Notes: generated by a model from the sequence alone, not told the origin. DNA of 30,953 nucleotides from an uncultured Holophagaceae bacterium (GCA_903876615.1 CAIRAS010000411.1:1-30953), one strand, 5' to 3'; positions 1-9,058 are shown, counted from the first letter of the stretch. Translations and numbers: made by a program.

Positions 1-333
1 GAGCAGGCGCAGGTAGTCGTAGATCTCGGTCACGGTGGCCACCGTGGACCGGGGGTTCTTGCTGGTGGTCTTCTGCTCGATGGAGATGGCCGGGGACAGC
101 CCCTCGATGCTGTCCACATCGGGCTTCTCCATCTGGTCCAGAAACTGGCGGGCGTAGGCCGACAGGCTCTCGACGTAGCGCCGCTGACCTTCGGCGTAGA
201 GAGTGTCGAAGGCCAGGCTCGATTTGCCCGAACCCGACAGGCCCGTGATCACCACCAGCTGGTTACGAGGCAGCGACAGGTCCAGGTTCTTCAGGTTGTG
301 CTCGCGGGCACCCTTGATGTGGATGTGTTCCAT
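1..333 (-). CDS. uvrA: UvrA, excinuclease ABC subunit A (N-terminal 111 residues, cut by window edge)
   Basis: UvrA is the damage-recognition ATPase of nucleotide excision repair; it forms a dimer and loads UvrB on lesions in the cytoplasm. The visible N-terminus starts [19 protein letters not shown] and contains the Walker A segment [20 protein letters not shown], followed by [15 protein letters not shown] and [13 protein letters not shown], all hallmark UvrA sequence. The ATG lies at 331-333 with GGAG five bases upstream, which fixes the start. The reading frame is open to base 1, so the remaining approximately 800 residues lie outside the window. It is divergent from the CHAD gene at 394 across a 60-bp gap that contains a run of nine T (354-362). 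No other family fits this sequence. Confidence 0.97.
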   Translation of the reverse strand, partial: MEHIHIKGAREHNLKNLDLSLPRNQLVVITGLSGSGKSSLAFDTLYAEGQRRYVESLSAYARQFLDQMEKPDVDSIEGLSPAISIEQKTTSKNPRSTVATVTEIYDYLRLL

Positions 334-381
334 AAGTTCTCCAGCTTACTCCGTTTTTTTTTCGCTTTCACGCCTTGCGTC

Positions 382-387
382 TAGAAT
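382..387 (+). promoter_or_regulatory. Possible -10 element (TAGAAT) of the CHAD/histidine kinase operon
   Basis: TAGAAT matches the sigma-70 -10 consensus at five of six bases and ends only six bases before the ATG at 394, so transcription would begin at or next to the start codon and give a leaderless or nearly leaderless mRNA. There is no convincing -35; the expected position falls in the T-run. No Shine-Dalgarno precedes the ATG, which fits a leaderless start. Confidence 0.35.
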
Positions 388-393
388 CATGGG

Positions 394-1305
394 ATGCATC
401 CAGCCGACCTGGCGATCCTGCTCCACCGCGCCCTCGAGGTGCGCCTGGCGCGCCTGCAGGAGCTGCTCGGCCAGACGCACTGGGCTGAGGACATGGAGCA
501 GCTGCACCAGGTCCGGGTGGCGGCCCGGCGCCTGGGCGCCGTGCTGGACCTGGTGGATCCGGAGGTCTATCCGGGCCACAAGGGCCAGCGGCGAGCGCTG
601 AAGGGCCTGGTGGACGTCCTGGGCCTGCCCCGGGAACTCGATGTCCATGCGGACCACCTCCGGGCGCACCATCTCGAGGCCAGGAGCAACACCCAGGCCG
701 CCGTCCTCGAGCACCTGCTGGAGCAGGTGGACCGGGGCCGCGCGAAGGCCCGGCGGACCATGGCCAAGGAGCTGCATCGCCTCCGGCTGCCGGACCTAGC
801 GCGACTGCGGTCGGTGCCCTCCCTGCCCGATCCCTTCCAGGCCACCTCGCTGCAGGAGGCGGCCTGGAGCTGTCTGGAGCCCCGCATCGCCGCCGCCCTG
901 GGCGACCTGGCGGCGCTCTCGGCTCAGGAGGATCCGACCGCCCTGCACAAGGCCCGGGTCCGGATCAAGAAGCTGCGCTACGCCGTGGAGGCCCTGGAGG
1001 GAGCCTTCGCCCTGCCTCCGGAGACGGTGCAGAAGAAGCTGCGGGAGCTGCAGACACTGCTGGGGAACCACCATGACCTGGCGGCCCTGGAGGCCCTGCT
1101 CTGGAAGGCCGAGGCCCGCCTCCGCACCCACGACCGCGCCACGCTGTGCGGGGGCGTCCTGGAGCTCATTGGCGATGTGGCCGAGGCCCGTCGCTCGGTC
1201 TTCTATGCCTTCGTCACCGCCGCCGAGGGGCAGGCTCCCGCAGCCTTCGCTGATGACCTGAGGCCGGCCCTGGGCCTGCCTCTGCTCAAAGAGAGCCGGC
1301 CATGA
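394..1305 (+). CDS. CHAD domain-containing protein
   Basis: CHAD (conserved histidine alpha-helical domain) proteins are all-helical and bind inorganic polyphosphate. This 303-residue protein is essentially one CHAD domain: the first signature [10 protein letters not shown] is at residues 38-47, the second [13 protein letters not shown] at about 184-196, and LGNHHDL at 223-229. There is no signal peptide or membrane segment, so it should be cytoplasmic. The start at 394 keeps the first helix before the HxxR signature. Its stop overlaps the start of the histidine kinase at 1302 (ATGA), so the two are almost certainly co-translated. No adenylate-cyclase-like CYTH domain is fused, although CYTH often accompanies CHAD. 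The polyphosphate role is family knowledge; the link to signalling is inferred from the overlap. Confidence 0.9.
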   Translation: MHPADLAILLHRALEVRLARLQELLGQTHWAEDMEQLHQVRVAARRLGAVLDLVDPEVYPGHKGQRRALKGLVDVLGLPRELDVHADHLRAHHLEARSNTQAAVLEHLLEQVDRGRAKARRTMAKELHRLRLPDLARLRSVPSLPDPFQATSLQEAAWSCLEPRIAAALGDLAALSAQEDPTALHKARVRIKKLRYAVEALEGAFALPPETVQKKLRELQTLLGNHHDLAALEALLWKAEARLRTHDRATLCGGVLELIGDVAEARRSVFYAFVTAAEGQAPAAFADDLRPALGLPLLKESRP

Positions 1306-2927
1306 GCTTCTGGCAGGTGCGGCTCCGCCCTCTGGCCTGGCTGCGCAGCCTCCACGCGAAGCTGTTCCTGCTGCTGGGGCTGGTCACCAGCGTGCTCACC
1401 GTGGCCGTGGCCTACTCCATCGTGCGCAATAGCCGGCGCGAGCTCGAGAACTACTCCAAGCGGTTGACCATCGAGACCGCCGCCACGGTGGAGACAGACA
1501 TCCTGGAGCGGGACCCCACCTTCAAGGATCCCGACAAGCTGGACCAGGTGCTGGCGAGCATTGCGGGGCCTGACCGCAGCATCTTTCAGATCGATGTCTT
1601 CCGCCGAGTGGGCAAGGGCAACGAGGTCGATCTGGTCCGCTCCTCCGGGGACGAGACCCTGGTGGACTGGGGCCCCGAGATCGGCTCCTACCTGTCCCTG
1701 CCCGGTCCCCAGGCCGAGCTGGTGGACCTGAACACCGGGCGGCAGGCCTGGAAGGTCTACCTGCCCATCCGCAGCCGCAAGGGGAACCAGCCCCCCCTGG
1801 GCCTCATCCGCGCCTACTGCGATCTGGAGCGCTGGGAGGTGGTCTGGGACAACAACCTGAAGCGGACCTACCGCACCCTGCCCGGCGTGTTGCTGGGCGA
1901 GTTCATCCTGCTCTGGCTCATCCTCCGCGTGCTCATCAGCGACCCCATCGAGGCCATGGCGCTGACCATGCAGCGGCTGGAGCGGGGCGAGTCCGGCGCC
2001 CGCGCGCCGGTGCGACGCAGCGACGAGCTGGGCCTCATTGCCGCCCGCTTCAACGACATGGCCGTGCAGCTGGAGCTGGCCGGGGAAGAGCGCGAGGCGC
2101 TCATCCGCGAGATCCGCGGCCTCAATACCAACCTGCAGGACCGCATCGATGTGGCCCTCTCGGAGCTGCAGACCAAGAACCGCGAGCTGGCCGCCCTGGT
2201 GGAGCGCAACGCCCTCCTCCGGGAGGAGCTGGGGGCTCAGGAGCGCCTGGCCGTGGCCGGCCAGCTCACGGCCACCTTCGCCCATGAGGTAGGAACACCC
2301 CTGAACCTCGTCACCGGCCACCTGCAGCTGCTGGACGCCCAGAAGGACCTGCCGGACAAGACCCGGGAGCGCCTCCGGGTGATCCACGCACAGATCCAGC
2401 GGGTGGGCGACATCGTGCGGCGCCTGCTGGACCTCACGCGGCGCCCCCAGCTCCAACAGCAGCCCCAGTCCTTCGCGGACCTGTTCGAGGATCTGCAGCA
2501 GCTCTGGGCCCCCACCCTGGCAGCCCACGGCATCACTGTGGAGGCCATGGCCCCCACCGACTGCGGCCTCGACGTGGACCGCAAGCAGATGGAGCAGCTG
2601 TTCCTGAACCTCATGAACAACGCCATCGACGCCATGCCCAGCGGGGGTTCGGTCCGGATCTCGGTGGCCCCCGGCGAGGAAAGTTCCCCGGGCGGACTCT
2701 GGTGGGAGCTGCGCTTCCGTGACTCCGGGCAGGGCATCCCCGCCGAACTCATGGGCCAGGTCTTCCGCCCCATGTTCACGACCAAGCCCGAAGGCGAGGG
2801 CACGGGCCTCGGCCTCAGCATCTGCCGCGAGATCGTGCGGAACCACGGTGGCGAGATCCGTATCGACAGCACCGAAGGCAACGGCACCGCCGTCGTCTTC
2901 ACCCTGCCAGGTGCCCTGCCCGCCTGA
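1302..2927 (+). CDS. Membrane-bound sensor histidine kinase (HAMP, HisKA, HATPase)
   Basis: A 541-residue two-component sensor kinase. Transmembrane helix 1 lies at about 19-41, an extracytoplasmic sensor region of about 150 residues follows, and helix 2 is at about 192-213. A HAMP-like segment (SDPIEAMALTMQRLERGE) and a coiled linker lead to the H-box FAHEVGTPLN with phospho-acceptor His328. The ATP-binding domain has an N-box NLMNNAIDAMPSGG, DSGQGIP, FRPMFTTK and GEGTGLGLSI. The family senses a signal outside the membrane and phosphorylates a response regulator. No response regulator with an intact receiver is adjacent; the sigma-54 activator at 4609 is the nearest regulator but seems to lack the Asp. 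It overlaps the CHAD gene by ATGA and ends three bases from the convergent murI. The ligand and partner are unknown. Confidence 0.93.
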   Translation: MSFWQVRLRPLAWLRSLHAKLFLLLGLVTSVLTVAVAYSIVRNSRRELENYSKRLTIETAATVETDILERDPTFKDPDKLDQVLASIAGPDRSIFQIDVFRRVGKGNEVDLVRSSGDETLVDWGPEIGSYLSLPGPQAELVDLNTGRQAWKVYLPIRSRKGNQPPLGLIRAYCDLERWEVVWDNNLKRTYRTLPGVLLGEFILLWLILRVLISDPIEAMALTMQRLERGESGARAPVRRSDELGLIAARFNDMAVQLELAGEEREALIREIRGLNTNLQDRIDVALSELQTKNRELAALVERNALLREELGAQERLAVAGQLTATFAHEVGTPLNLVTGHLQLLDAQKDLPDKTRERLRVIHAQIQRVGDIVRRLLDLTRRPQLQQQPQSFADLFEDLQQLWAPTLAAHGITVEAMAPTDCGLDVDRKQMEQLFLNLMNNAIDAMPSGGSVRISVAPGEESSPGGLWWELRFRDSGQGIPAELMGQVFRPMFTTKPEGEGTGLGLSICREIVRNHGGEIRIDSTEGNGTAVVFTLPGALPA

Positions 2928-2930
2928 GGC

Positions 2931-3722
2931 TCAGATCTCGACGACTTCGATGTCGCCCAGTTCTTCCTCGAGGAAGCGGCTGCCCACTTCCTTCAGGCGG
3001 CTGCTGGCGTCCGTGAGCTGGACCCGCAGGGACCCCCGGGCGCTCTCGGTGCGGTAGCCGAGGCTGCCTTTCAGGAGCCGATCCACGGCCTTGGCGGTGA
3101 CGCGGCCGCTGTCGATCCAGTGGGTGCCTGGGCGGCTCCGCTCCAGGCTCGTCATCAGGGTCGGGTAGTGGGTGCAGCCCAGAACCACCGTCTTGACCTC
3201 GAAGGGGAGCTGGTTCATGTAGCGGCGGCAGATGCTGTCCGTGACGGGATCGTCGAACCAGCCCTCCTCCGCCAGGGGCACCAGCAGAGGGCAGGCCACG
3301 CTGAAGATCACCTTGCCGGGATCACGGCGGCGGATGGCGACCTCGTAGGCCTCGCTGCTCACGGTGGCCAGGGTGCCGATGATCCCGACGGCACCGGAGT
3401 GCTCGGCCGCGGCCTCCGCGCCAGGTTGGATCACGCCGATGACCGGGCAGGGACTGACGGCCTGCAGGGCATCCAGGCCGTGGGCGCTGGCGGTGTTGCA
3501 GGCGATGACGACGAGCTTGGGATCGTGGCGCTGGAGCAGCTCACCCATCTGCAAGGTGTAGCGCTCGATGGTCCGGTGACTCTTGGTGCCGTAGGGCAGC
3601 CGCGCCGTGTCTCCGAGGTAGACGAGGTCCTCCTGGGGCAGCAGCTGGCGCAGCGCATGGATCACCGTCAGGCCGCCGATGCCCGAGTCGAAGACGCCGA
3701 TGGGCCGGTTGGAGCGCGTCAT
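2931..3722 (-). CDS. murI: Glutamate racemase
   Basis: MurI interconverts L- and D-glutamate to supply D-Glu for peptidoglycan, without cofactor, using two cysteines. With the start at 3722 the protein is 263 residues, normal for the family. Visible motifs are IGVFDSGIGGLTV with Asp12/Ser13, LVYLGDTARLPYG, ACNTASA with catalytic Cys75, and LGCTHYP with catalytic Cys183 and His185. The ATG at 3722 overlaps the prmA stop as ATGA; the in-frame ATG at 3755 would lie inside prmA and add eleven atypical residues (MDCDSRRAGAR), so 3722 is preferred. It is the third gene of a minus-strand run (sigma-54 activator, prmA, murI), and its 3' end nearly touches the convergent histidine kinase gene. Confidence 0.96.
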   Translation of the reverse strand: MTRSNRPIGVFDSGIGGLTVIHALRQLLPQEDLVYLGDTARLPYGTKSHRTIERYTLQMGELLQRHDPKLVVIACNTASAHGLDALQAVSPCPVIGVIQPGAEAAAEHSGAVGIIGTLATVSSEAYEVAIRRRDPGKVIFSVACPLLVPLAEEGWFDDPVTDSICRRYMNQLPFEVKTVVLGCTHYPTLMTSLERSRPGTHWIDSGRVTAKAVDRLLKGSLGYRTESARGSLRVQLTDASSRLKEVGSRFLEEELGDIEVVEI

Positions 3723-4588
3723 GCGGGCACCCGCACGGCGAGAATCGCAATCCACTCGCCTTCAGTCAGCACCTTCTCGGGCCGGAAGCCCTGGGTGACC
3801 AGGCTCACCAGGGCCTCGTCCGTACGCTCCGCCAGGATGCCGCTGGCGATGAGCCAGCCCCCGGGCGCTGTGACCTCCGCCATGCGGGGCAGCAGCTCCT
3901 GGATGGTTACGAGCAGGATGTTGGCGAGCAGGCCCATGTAGGGGCCGGTCACCCGCGGATGGTCGAGGGTGCCAACGAAGCTCGCATAGGGGGTAACGCC
4001 CTTCAGCAGGTGCGCATTCAGCTCCATCAGCTCCTGCATGGCCGGGCCGCAGTCCGGGTCGATGTCGAAGGCTGTGAGGCCCTGTCCGCCCAGCAGGAAG
4101 GCCGCCAGCGACAGGATGCCCGTCCCCGCGCCGATGTCCAGGACCGGGCCCTGCAGGCGGCCGGCGTCAGCGAGCTCCTCCAGCAGGGTCATGCAGAGCC
4201 GCGTAGTCTCGTGGCCTCCGGTGCCGAAGGCCAGGCCCGGGTTCACCACCAGGTCCAGACGGTCCGCGGGTCCCGGCGTTGGCTCCCAGAGGGGACGTAC
4301 GTGGAACCGCGAACCCACCTCGAAGGCGCCGAAGCCCTCGCGGCTCTTGGCCAGCCAGTCCTCGTCGCCGAAGCGCTCGGCCGCCAACAGGCAGACGCCG
4401 GGAAAGGCCGCCAGGCCCCCGGTGTCCGGAGGCGCCAGGTCCGGCGGGAAGTAGGCATAGCAGGCCCGGGGCGGATCCGCCTCGCGGTAGAAGGCCGAGG
4501 AACCCACCGCCTCCAGCCAGGCGCAGAGGCCTTCCTCCTGGGGATCCGGCACGCCCAGTTTCCATCGCAGATGTATCGCGCTCACCAT
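3719..4588 (-). CDS. prmA: Ribosomal protein L11 methyltransferase (PrmA family)
   Basis: PrmA uses S-adenosylmethionine to methylate ribosomal protein L11 on lysines and the alpha-amino group. The 289-residue product has the family signature NPGLAFGTGGHETT (116-129), SAM motif I VLDIGAGTGILS (149-160), an acidic motif II segment AFDIDPDCG, and LLANILL near motif IV. In typical PrmA the first signature begins DPG; here it is NPG. The N-terminal L11-recognition region (about 1-100) is weakly recognisable. The start at 4588 has no strong Shine-Dalgarno but lies 20 bases after the sigma-54 gene stop, suggesting read-through or coupled expression. Other class I methyltransferases are less likely given the AFGTGGHETT signature. 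Confidence 0.9.
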   Translation of the reverse strand: MVSAIHLRWKLGVPDPQEEGLCAWLEAVGSSAFYREADPPRACYAYFPPDLAPPDTGGLAAFPGVCLLAAERFGDEDWLAKSREGFGAFEVGSRFHVRPLWEPTPGPADRLDLVVNPGLAFGTGGHETTRLCMTLLEELADAGRLQGPVLDIGAGTGILSLAAFLLGGQGLTAFDIDPDCGPAMQELMELNAHLLKGVTPYASFVGTLDHPRVTGPYMGLLANILLVTIQELLPRMAEVTAPGGWLIASGILAERTDEALVSLVTQGFRPEKVLTEGEWIAILAVRVPA

Positions 4589-4608
4589 GCGGAGATCTTA
4601 GCAGGAGG

Positions 4609-6033
4609 CTATTCCGCCTCCGCCTCGGGGGGATCCTCAAGGTCCAGGCGCTTCATCTTCTCGAGGAAGGTGGTGCGCTTGAGGCCCAGGAGATCCGCCG
4701 CGCGCTTCTTGTTGCCGCGGGTGATGGCGAGGCTCTGCAGCATCAAGGTCTTCTCCATGCCCGACACCACCTGGTTCAGGTCCAGGCCTTCTGGCGGCAG
4801 GTCCATGCCGAAGGCCGGGGCCGGTTCGCGGGGAGCGAAGGCTTCGGTGAACCGAAGCTCGGCCACAGGGCCCGGCTCCGTAGCCAAGTCGCCGCGGCGC
4901 TCGGCAAGGAAGGCGAAGTCCTCCCGGGTGAGCACGGGCCGCTTGTCGGACAGGACAATGGCCCGCTCGATGGCGTTCTCCAGCTGGCGGACATTCCCGG
5001 GCCAGGGCAGCGCCATGAGCAGCGGATCCACGCTGGGGTGCAGGGCCTTGGGGTAGAGTCCGTGCTCGCGGGCCTTCCGGTTCAGGAAGTGCTGGGCTAG
5101 GAAGGGCACCTCCTCCGGCCGGGCACGCAGGGGCGGCATGGTGATGGGCACCACCTCGAGCCGGTAGAAGAGGTCCTCCCGGAAGCTGCCGTCCTGCACC
5201 TTCTTCCACAGGTCCACGTTGGAGGCGGTCACCACCCGCACATCCACCTTGACCGGAGCGCCGCCACCGAGCGGCTGCACCTCGCGCTCCTGGAGCACCC
5301 GCAACAGGCGCACCTGGGCCGCCAGGGGCATGGTGCCGACCTCGTCGAGGAAGATGGTCCCGCCATGGGCCTCGCGGAACTTGCCCGGGGTGTCCTTGCG
5401 GGCATCCGTGAAGGCGCCCTTGTTGTAGCCGAACAGCTCCGACTCCAGCAGGTTCTCGGGAATGGACCCGCAGTGCACGGCCACGAAGGGCTGGCTCGCG
5501 TCAGCGCTCATGCGGTGGATGGCGCGGGCGATGACTTCCTTGCCCGTGCCGCTTTCGCCCAGGAGCAGGACCGTGGCCCGGGTGGCAGCGGCGCTGCGGG
5601 CCCGCGCCAGGACATCCTGCATGGCCGTGCTGGCGCCCACCAGCCCGAAGGCCAGGGCCTGCGAGGCACTCAGCTGAGTGGTGGGACTGGAACGGGGACG
5701 CAGGCCCGGCACCGGCGGCTCCGGTCCCAGCACCCCCCAGCGCACGGAACCCAGGGCGCCCCAGGCGGCCAGTGCCTTCGGTTCCAGGGCGGGTCCGTCG
5801 GCCTTCAGGGCGAGCAGGATGGGCAGGGCGCCCACCTCGGCCATCATGTGGTTCAGTTCCGGCGGGGGCAGGGGGCTCTTGACGCTGATCACCCAGAGGT
5901 CCACCTCCCGGGGCGCCAGCGCGGGCAGCGCGCCGCGATCCGCGGTGACCTCCCAGAGCGCAGCCCACCGATGCTCCAGCCCCCCGGTGTCGTCCCCGAG
6001 GGTGGACCAGTGCAGGCGGGGAAGCGGGGCCAT
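4609..6033 (-). CDS. Sigma-54-dependent transcriptional activator with degenerate receiver-like N-terminus
   Basis: A 474-residue bacterial enhancer-binding protein that would use ATP hydrolysis to open sigma-54 promoters. The AAA+ domain spans about 130-365: Walker A GESGTGKE (159-166), sigma-54 contact loop GAFTDA (206-211, canonical GAFTGA), and Walker B GGTIFLDE (224-231). The C-terminus has a Fis-type helix-turn-helix ([20 protein letters not shown]). Residues 1-115 resemble a receiver fold: [10 protein letters not shown] (45-54) aligns with the usual DLVLLDVRMP block, placing Ser50 where the phospho-Asp should be, and GALGSVRWG resembles the region before the conserved Lys. This receiver assignment is inference. 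GGAG lies three bases before the ATG at 6033. It heads the prmA-murI run and is divergent from the thioredoxin-fold gene. Confidence 0.92.
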   Translation of the reverse strand: MAPLPRLHWSTLGDDTGGLEHRWAALWEVTADRGALPALAPREVDLWVISVKSPLPPPELNHMMAEVGALPILLALKADGPALEPKALAAWGALGSVRWGVLGPEPPVPGLRPRSSPTTQLSASQALAFGLVGASTAMQDVLARARSAAATRATVLLLGESGTGKEVIARAIHRMSADASQPFVAVHCGSIPENLLESELFGYNKGAFTDARKDTPGKFREAHGGTIFLDEVGTMPLAAQVRLLRVLQEREVQPLGGGAPVKVDVRVVTASNVDLWKKVQDGSFREDLFYRLEVVPITMPPLRARPEEVPFLAQHFLNRKAREHGLYPKALHPSVDPLLMALPWPGNVRQLENAIERAIVLSDKRPVLTREDFAFLAERRGDLATEPGPVAELRFTEAFAPREPAPAFGMDLPPEGLDLNQVVSGMEKTLMLQSLAITRGNKKRAADLLGLKRTTFLEKMKRLDLEDPPEAEAE

Positions 6034-6153
6034 AAGCTCCTTGGATGAAATCTGCCTGGACGGCGGTCAGGGATGTCGGGTCAGAAAAATGACTACAGAA
6101 AAAAGATACTTGCTTCTCGGCGTACGATGGAAGAAACACTACCGGAGGTTTCC

Positions 6154-6705
6154 ATGTCCCTCACGGAATCCACCATGGTTGCCCTAGGCTCGGCCTGCCC
6201 TGACTTCACCCTGCCCGGCGTGGATGGTCGCCTCTGGTCGCTGCACGACTTCCATACCCCCGCGCTCCTGGTGGTGGCCATGTGCAACCACTGTCCCTAC
6301 GTGCAGGCCATTGATGACCGCCTGAACCAGCTGGCCCAGGCCTATGCGGGGCGCTGCGCCGTGGTGGGTCTCAACGCCAACGACGCCGTGACCCACCCCG
6401 AGGACAGCTTCGAGGCCATGCGCCGCCGCGCCCTGGCCCGGGGCTATGCCTTCCCCTACCTCTGGGACGAGGAACAGACCGTGGTGCGGGCCCTGGGCGC
6501 CGTCTGCACGCCTGATTTCTTCCTCTTTGATTCCCACCGCCGCCTGGCCTACCGCGGGCGCCTGGACAACAACTGGAAGGACCCCGCCCGGGTCACCCGC
6601 CAGGACCTGAGAGAGGCCATCGAGGGCGTCCTCACGGCCCAGCCCCCCCTCGAGCTCCAGCATCCCAGCATGGGCTGCAGCATCAAGTGGAGGGCCCGAT
6701 CCTGA
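6154..6705 (+). CDS. Thioredoxin-fold / AhpC-TSA (redoxin) family protein
   Basis: A 183-residue thioredoxin-fold protein of the redoxin (AhpC/TSA-like) group, expected to carry out thiol-disulfide chemistry or peroxide reduction. Visible features are the peroxiredoxin-like start ACPDFTLPGVDG, a CxxC active site MCNHCPYV (Cys44, Cys47), and the cis-proline loop GAVCTPDFFLF (Thr119-Pro120). No signal peptide is seen, so it is probably cytoplasmic. The start at 6154 is chosen because GGAGG (6144-6148) sits five bases upstream; an in-frame upstream ATG at 6127 has no ribosome site. The substrate is unknown. It is the first gene of a plus-strand run and is 41 bp ahead of the outer-membrane protein gene. 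Confidence 0.88.
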   Translation: MSLTESTMVALGSACPDFTLPGVDGRLWSLHDFHTPALLVVAMCNHCPYVQAIDDRLNQLAQAYAGRCAVVGLNANDAVTHPEDSFEAMRRRALARGYAFPYLWDEEQTVVRALGAVCTPDFFLFDSHRRLAYRGRLDNNWKDPARVTRQDLREAIEGVLTAQPPLELQHPSMGCSIKWRARS

Positions 6706-6746
6706 GCCTGCGGCCGGGTATGATCGATGTTTCCGCCGGAGCCCTC

Positions 6747-7388
6747 ATGCGCCTCGCCCTTGTTCCGCTCTGCCTCGCGGCGCTGCCGCTCTGCGCCCAG
6801 TGGGACCTGCGGCTGGAGCTGCCCCGGCCCTCGGGCCAGAGCCTGCCCCAGACCCTGCTCTCCGGCACGGGCCAGCTAGTGGCCGGCGACCTCAGCACCG
6901 GCGGCGGCTTCATCGCTTCCGCGAACCGTCAGCTCTTCCAGGTGGGCCCTCTCCTCAAGGTGGAGGGCGGGCTGGAATACAGCCAGCTGAGCGCTGACGG
7001 CAGCCTGTCGAGAGGCACCGCGGCCCAGGGCACGAAGCTCCAGCAGAAGGGCCTGGGCGTGGGCCTGAGTGCCCAGGTCTGGGTGCCCTTCGTGGGCCTG
7101 GCCGGCGAGATCGGCCTCATCCAGCGCCTCCAGCGCTACACCTTCGATACCGCCGGAGCCTCGAGCGCGAAGGATCTGAGCCGCACCTGGCTGCGGGTCG
7201 GCGCCCGCTGGCGGATCCCCGCGGTGATCGTCAGTCCCTACCTGGTCGCCAGCTACCAGCAGCCGGTCACCAAGGATCGCCCCGTGAAGCTCAGCAGCGT
7301 GTCGGATCTGGCCACCTATTTCGCCGCCCAGGGCAACGGGCAGGAGTTCGAGCGCATGTGGACTTTCGGCGCGGGAGTATCGTTCTGA
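6747..7388 (+). CDS. Secreted hypothetical protein, probable small outer-membrane beta-barrel
   Basis: I do not recognise a named family. The 213-residue product begins with a clear signal peptide (MRLALVPLCLAALPLCA, predicted cleavage before QW). The mature part has alternating hydrophobic strands with aromatic girdle residues (VGPLLKVEGGLEYSQL, LGVGLSAQVWVPFVGLAGEIG, TWLRVGARWRIP) and ends in WTFGAGVSF, a terminal phenylalanine typical of BAM-assembled outer-membrane barrels. The ATG at 6747 is preferred over an upstream in-frame ATG at 6687 because it places the signal peptide at the N-terminus and avoids overlap with the preceding gene. Its stop overlaps the next start as TGATG, so it is translationally coupled to the phosphatase at 7388. 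Confidence 0.75.
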   Translation: MRLALVPLCLAALPLCAQWDLRLELPRPSGQSLPQTLLSGTGQLVAGDLSTGGGFIASANRQLFQVGPLLKVEGGLEYSQLSADGSLSRGTAAQGTKLQQKGLGVGLSAQVWVPFVGLAGEIGLIQRLQRYTFDTAGASSAKDLSRTWLRVGARWRIPAVIVSPYLVASYQQPVTKDRPVKLSSVSDLATYFAAQGNGQEFERMWTFGAGVSF

Positions 7389-9058
7389 TGTTGCAGCCCC
7401 GGTTCAGCCTCCTCTGCCTGCTGCCCCTCGTGTCGACCCTGGTGGCCGCCCCGCCCGCACGACCGCGGCCCAAGCTCGTGGTGGTCATCTCCGTGGACCA
7501 GCTCTCCGCGCAGCTCATGCAGGCCTTCGGCCCAGAACTGACCGGCGGCATCGGGCGGCTGCGCAAAGAGGGGGTCTTCTTCACCGAGGCCTACCACGAC
7601 CACGGCTTCACGGAGACCGGCCCCGGCCACTCCGTGCTCCTCTCGGGCCGGTTTCCCGCCCACACGGGCATCGTCGAGAACCGCTGGGTGGAACGCAGCA
7701 CCGGGAAGTTCGTCTACTGCGTCGAGGATCCCCAGGCCAAGCCCCTGCATGCTCCGACCCAGCGCGGCGCCTCCAACATTCGGCTGCTCGGGGACGAGCT
7801 GGGCGACTGGCTCCAGGCCCAGGTGCCGGGCAGCCGGGTCTTCGCCCTCTCGGGGAAGGACCGCGCGGCCATCCTCATGGCCGGGCGCAAGCCCACGGGG
7901 GTCTACTGGTTCACCGGCCCGGCGGGGTTCACGAGCTCCAGTGTCTATCAGGACCGCCTCCCGGCCTGGCTGGTGGCCTACGACCAGGGGCTGTCGGAGC
8001 GGATCGCCGTGGACAGCTGGCTCTGGCTCAAGGACCCCGAGACCCCCGAGGGGCGGACGGGCCAGTGGGTGTTCGGGGCGCAGACCGTGCGGAATGGGGG
8101 CCTGCCCCGGCTCATCCAGGGCGTGGGCATGCCCCTGGACAAGGGCTTCGAGGCCCGATTCCGGCCCTCGCCCTTCCTGGACCAGGTGACCCTGGAGGCC
8201 GCGGAGGCCCTGCTGGACGGTGAGCATCTGGGCCAGGGCCCCGGCACCGACCTGCTGGCCCTGAGCTTCTCCTCTACCGACTACATCGGGCACCAGTACG
8301 GCATGCTCGGCACCGAGATGCGCGACCAGCTCCACCGCCTGGATCGGGGGCTGGGCCGTCTCCTGGACCGGATCCGCCGCCAGCATCCTGGAGCCTGGGT
8401 GGTCCTGTCCGCCGACCACGGTGCCCTGGACATGGTCGAGGCGCTCGCCGAGCAGGGCTTCCCGGCCCGCCGCCTGCAGATCGAGCCCTTCATGGCCGCC
8501 CTGCAGACCGAGCTGCGGACCGCCTTCAAGGTGGACCGCGACCTGCTGAAGCCCGTCCAGGAACCCAGCGTGCTCTACCTGGATGAAGCGATCCTGGCGG
8601 CCGCGAAGCTGGACCGCGGCGAGGTGCTGCGCCGGGCCCAGGGCTGGCTGCGCGCCCGCCCCGAGATCGCCGACGCCTTCACCTACGAGGAGATGCTCGC
8701 CACGGATCCCGCCGCCCTCGGCAGCCCGCGAGACAGCACCTTGCGCGTCCTGCTCCGCCGCAGCTTTCACGCGGAGCGCAGCGGCGACCTCCTGCTGGCG
8801 GTGAAACCCTTCGTGGTCATGGGCGCGCCTCCGGCTGCCTATCCGGCGAGTCACGGCACGCCCAACGCGTATGACCGGCGCGTGCCGCTGATCTTCTGGG
8901 GCCCCTGGAAGGCCGGCGAGCGGCGGGAACCCGTGCGCATCGTGGACCTGGCCCCCACCCTCGCCCGGGAGCTGGGCCTGAAGCCCGGCCCCGTGGACGG
9001 CCGGGCCCTCGACTTGGGCGCCCCGCCCACCGGAAAGCCTGCCTCGTCGAAGCCATGA
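7388..9058 (+). CDS. Alkaline phosphatase superfamily, PafA-like phosphatase/phosphodiesterase
   Basis: A 556-residue secreted metallo-phosphatase of the type I phosphodiesterase/nucleotide pyrophosphatase branch, similar in motif layout to the phosphate-irrepressible PafA. A signal peptide covers about 1-21. The metal and catalytic set is visible: Asp37 in VVVISVDQLS, nucleophile threonine in FTETGPGHS (Thr75 or, more likely, Thr77), Asp298 and His302 in STDYIGHQYG, Asp343-His344 in SADHGALDM, and His489 in ASHGTPN. The spacing of these residues agrees with the two-zinc family arrangement. It should release phosphate from monoesters in the periplasm, though diesterase activity cannot be excluded from sequence. 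The ATG at 7388 overlaps the preceding stop (TGATG), and its own stop overlaps the sirtuin start by ATGA. Confidence 0.9.
   Translation: MLQPRFSLLCLLPLVSTLVAAPPARPRPKLVVVISVDQLSAQLMQAFGPELTGGIGRLRKEGVFFTEAYHDHGFTETGPGHSVLLSGRFPAHTGIVENRWVERSTGKFVYCVEDPQAKPLHAPTQRGASNIRLLGDELGDWLQAQVPGSRVFALSGKDRAAILMAGRKPTGVYWFTGPAGFTSSSVYQDRLPAWLVAYDQGLSERIAVDSWLWLKDPETPEGRTGQWVFGAQTVRNGGLPRLIQGVGMPLDKGFEARFRPSPFLDQVTLEAAEALLDGEHLGQGPGTDLLALSFSSTDYIGHQYGMLGTEMRDQLHRLDRGLGRLLDRIRRQHPGAWVVLSADHGALDMVEALAEQGFPARRLQIEPFMAALQTELRTAFKVDRDLLKPVQEPSVLYLDEAILAAAKLDRGEVLRRAQGWLRARPEIADAFTYEEMLATDPAALGSPRDSTLRVLLRRSFHAERSGDLLLAVKPFVVMGAPPAAYPASHGTPNAYDRRVPLIFWGPWKAGERREPVRIVDLAPTLARELGLKPGPVDGRALDLGAPPTGKPASSKP

Noticed and set aside
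1203..2846. Minus-strand open frame (547 codons) opposite the histidine kinase
   Set aside because: Composition is Gln/His/Gly/Leu-rich without motifs; the plus strand carries all kinase boxes in order.
2915..2940. Terminator between the histidine kinase and murI
   Set aside because: Only a five-base inverted repeat (CTGAG/CTCAG) overlapping the stops, with no U-run.
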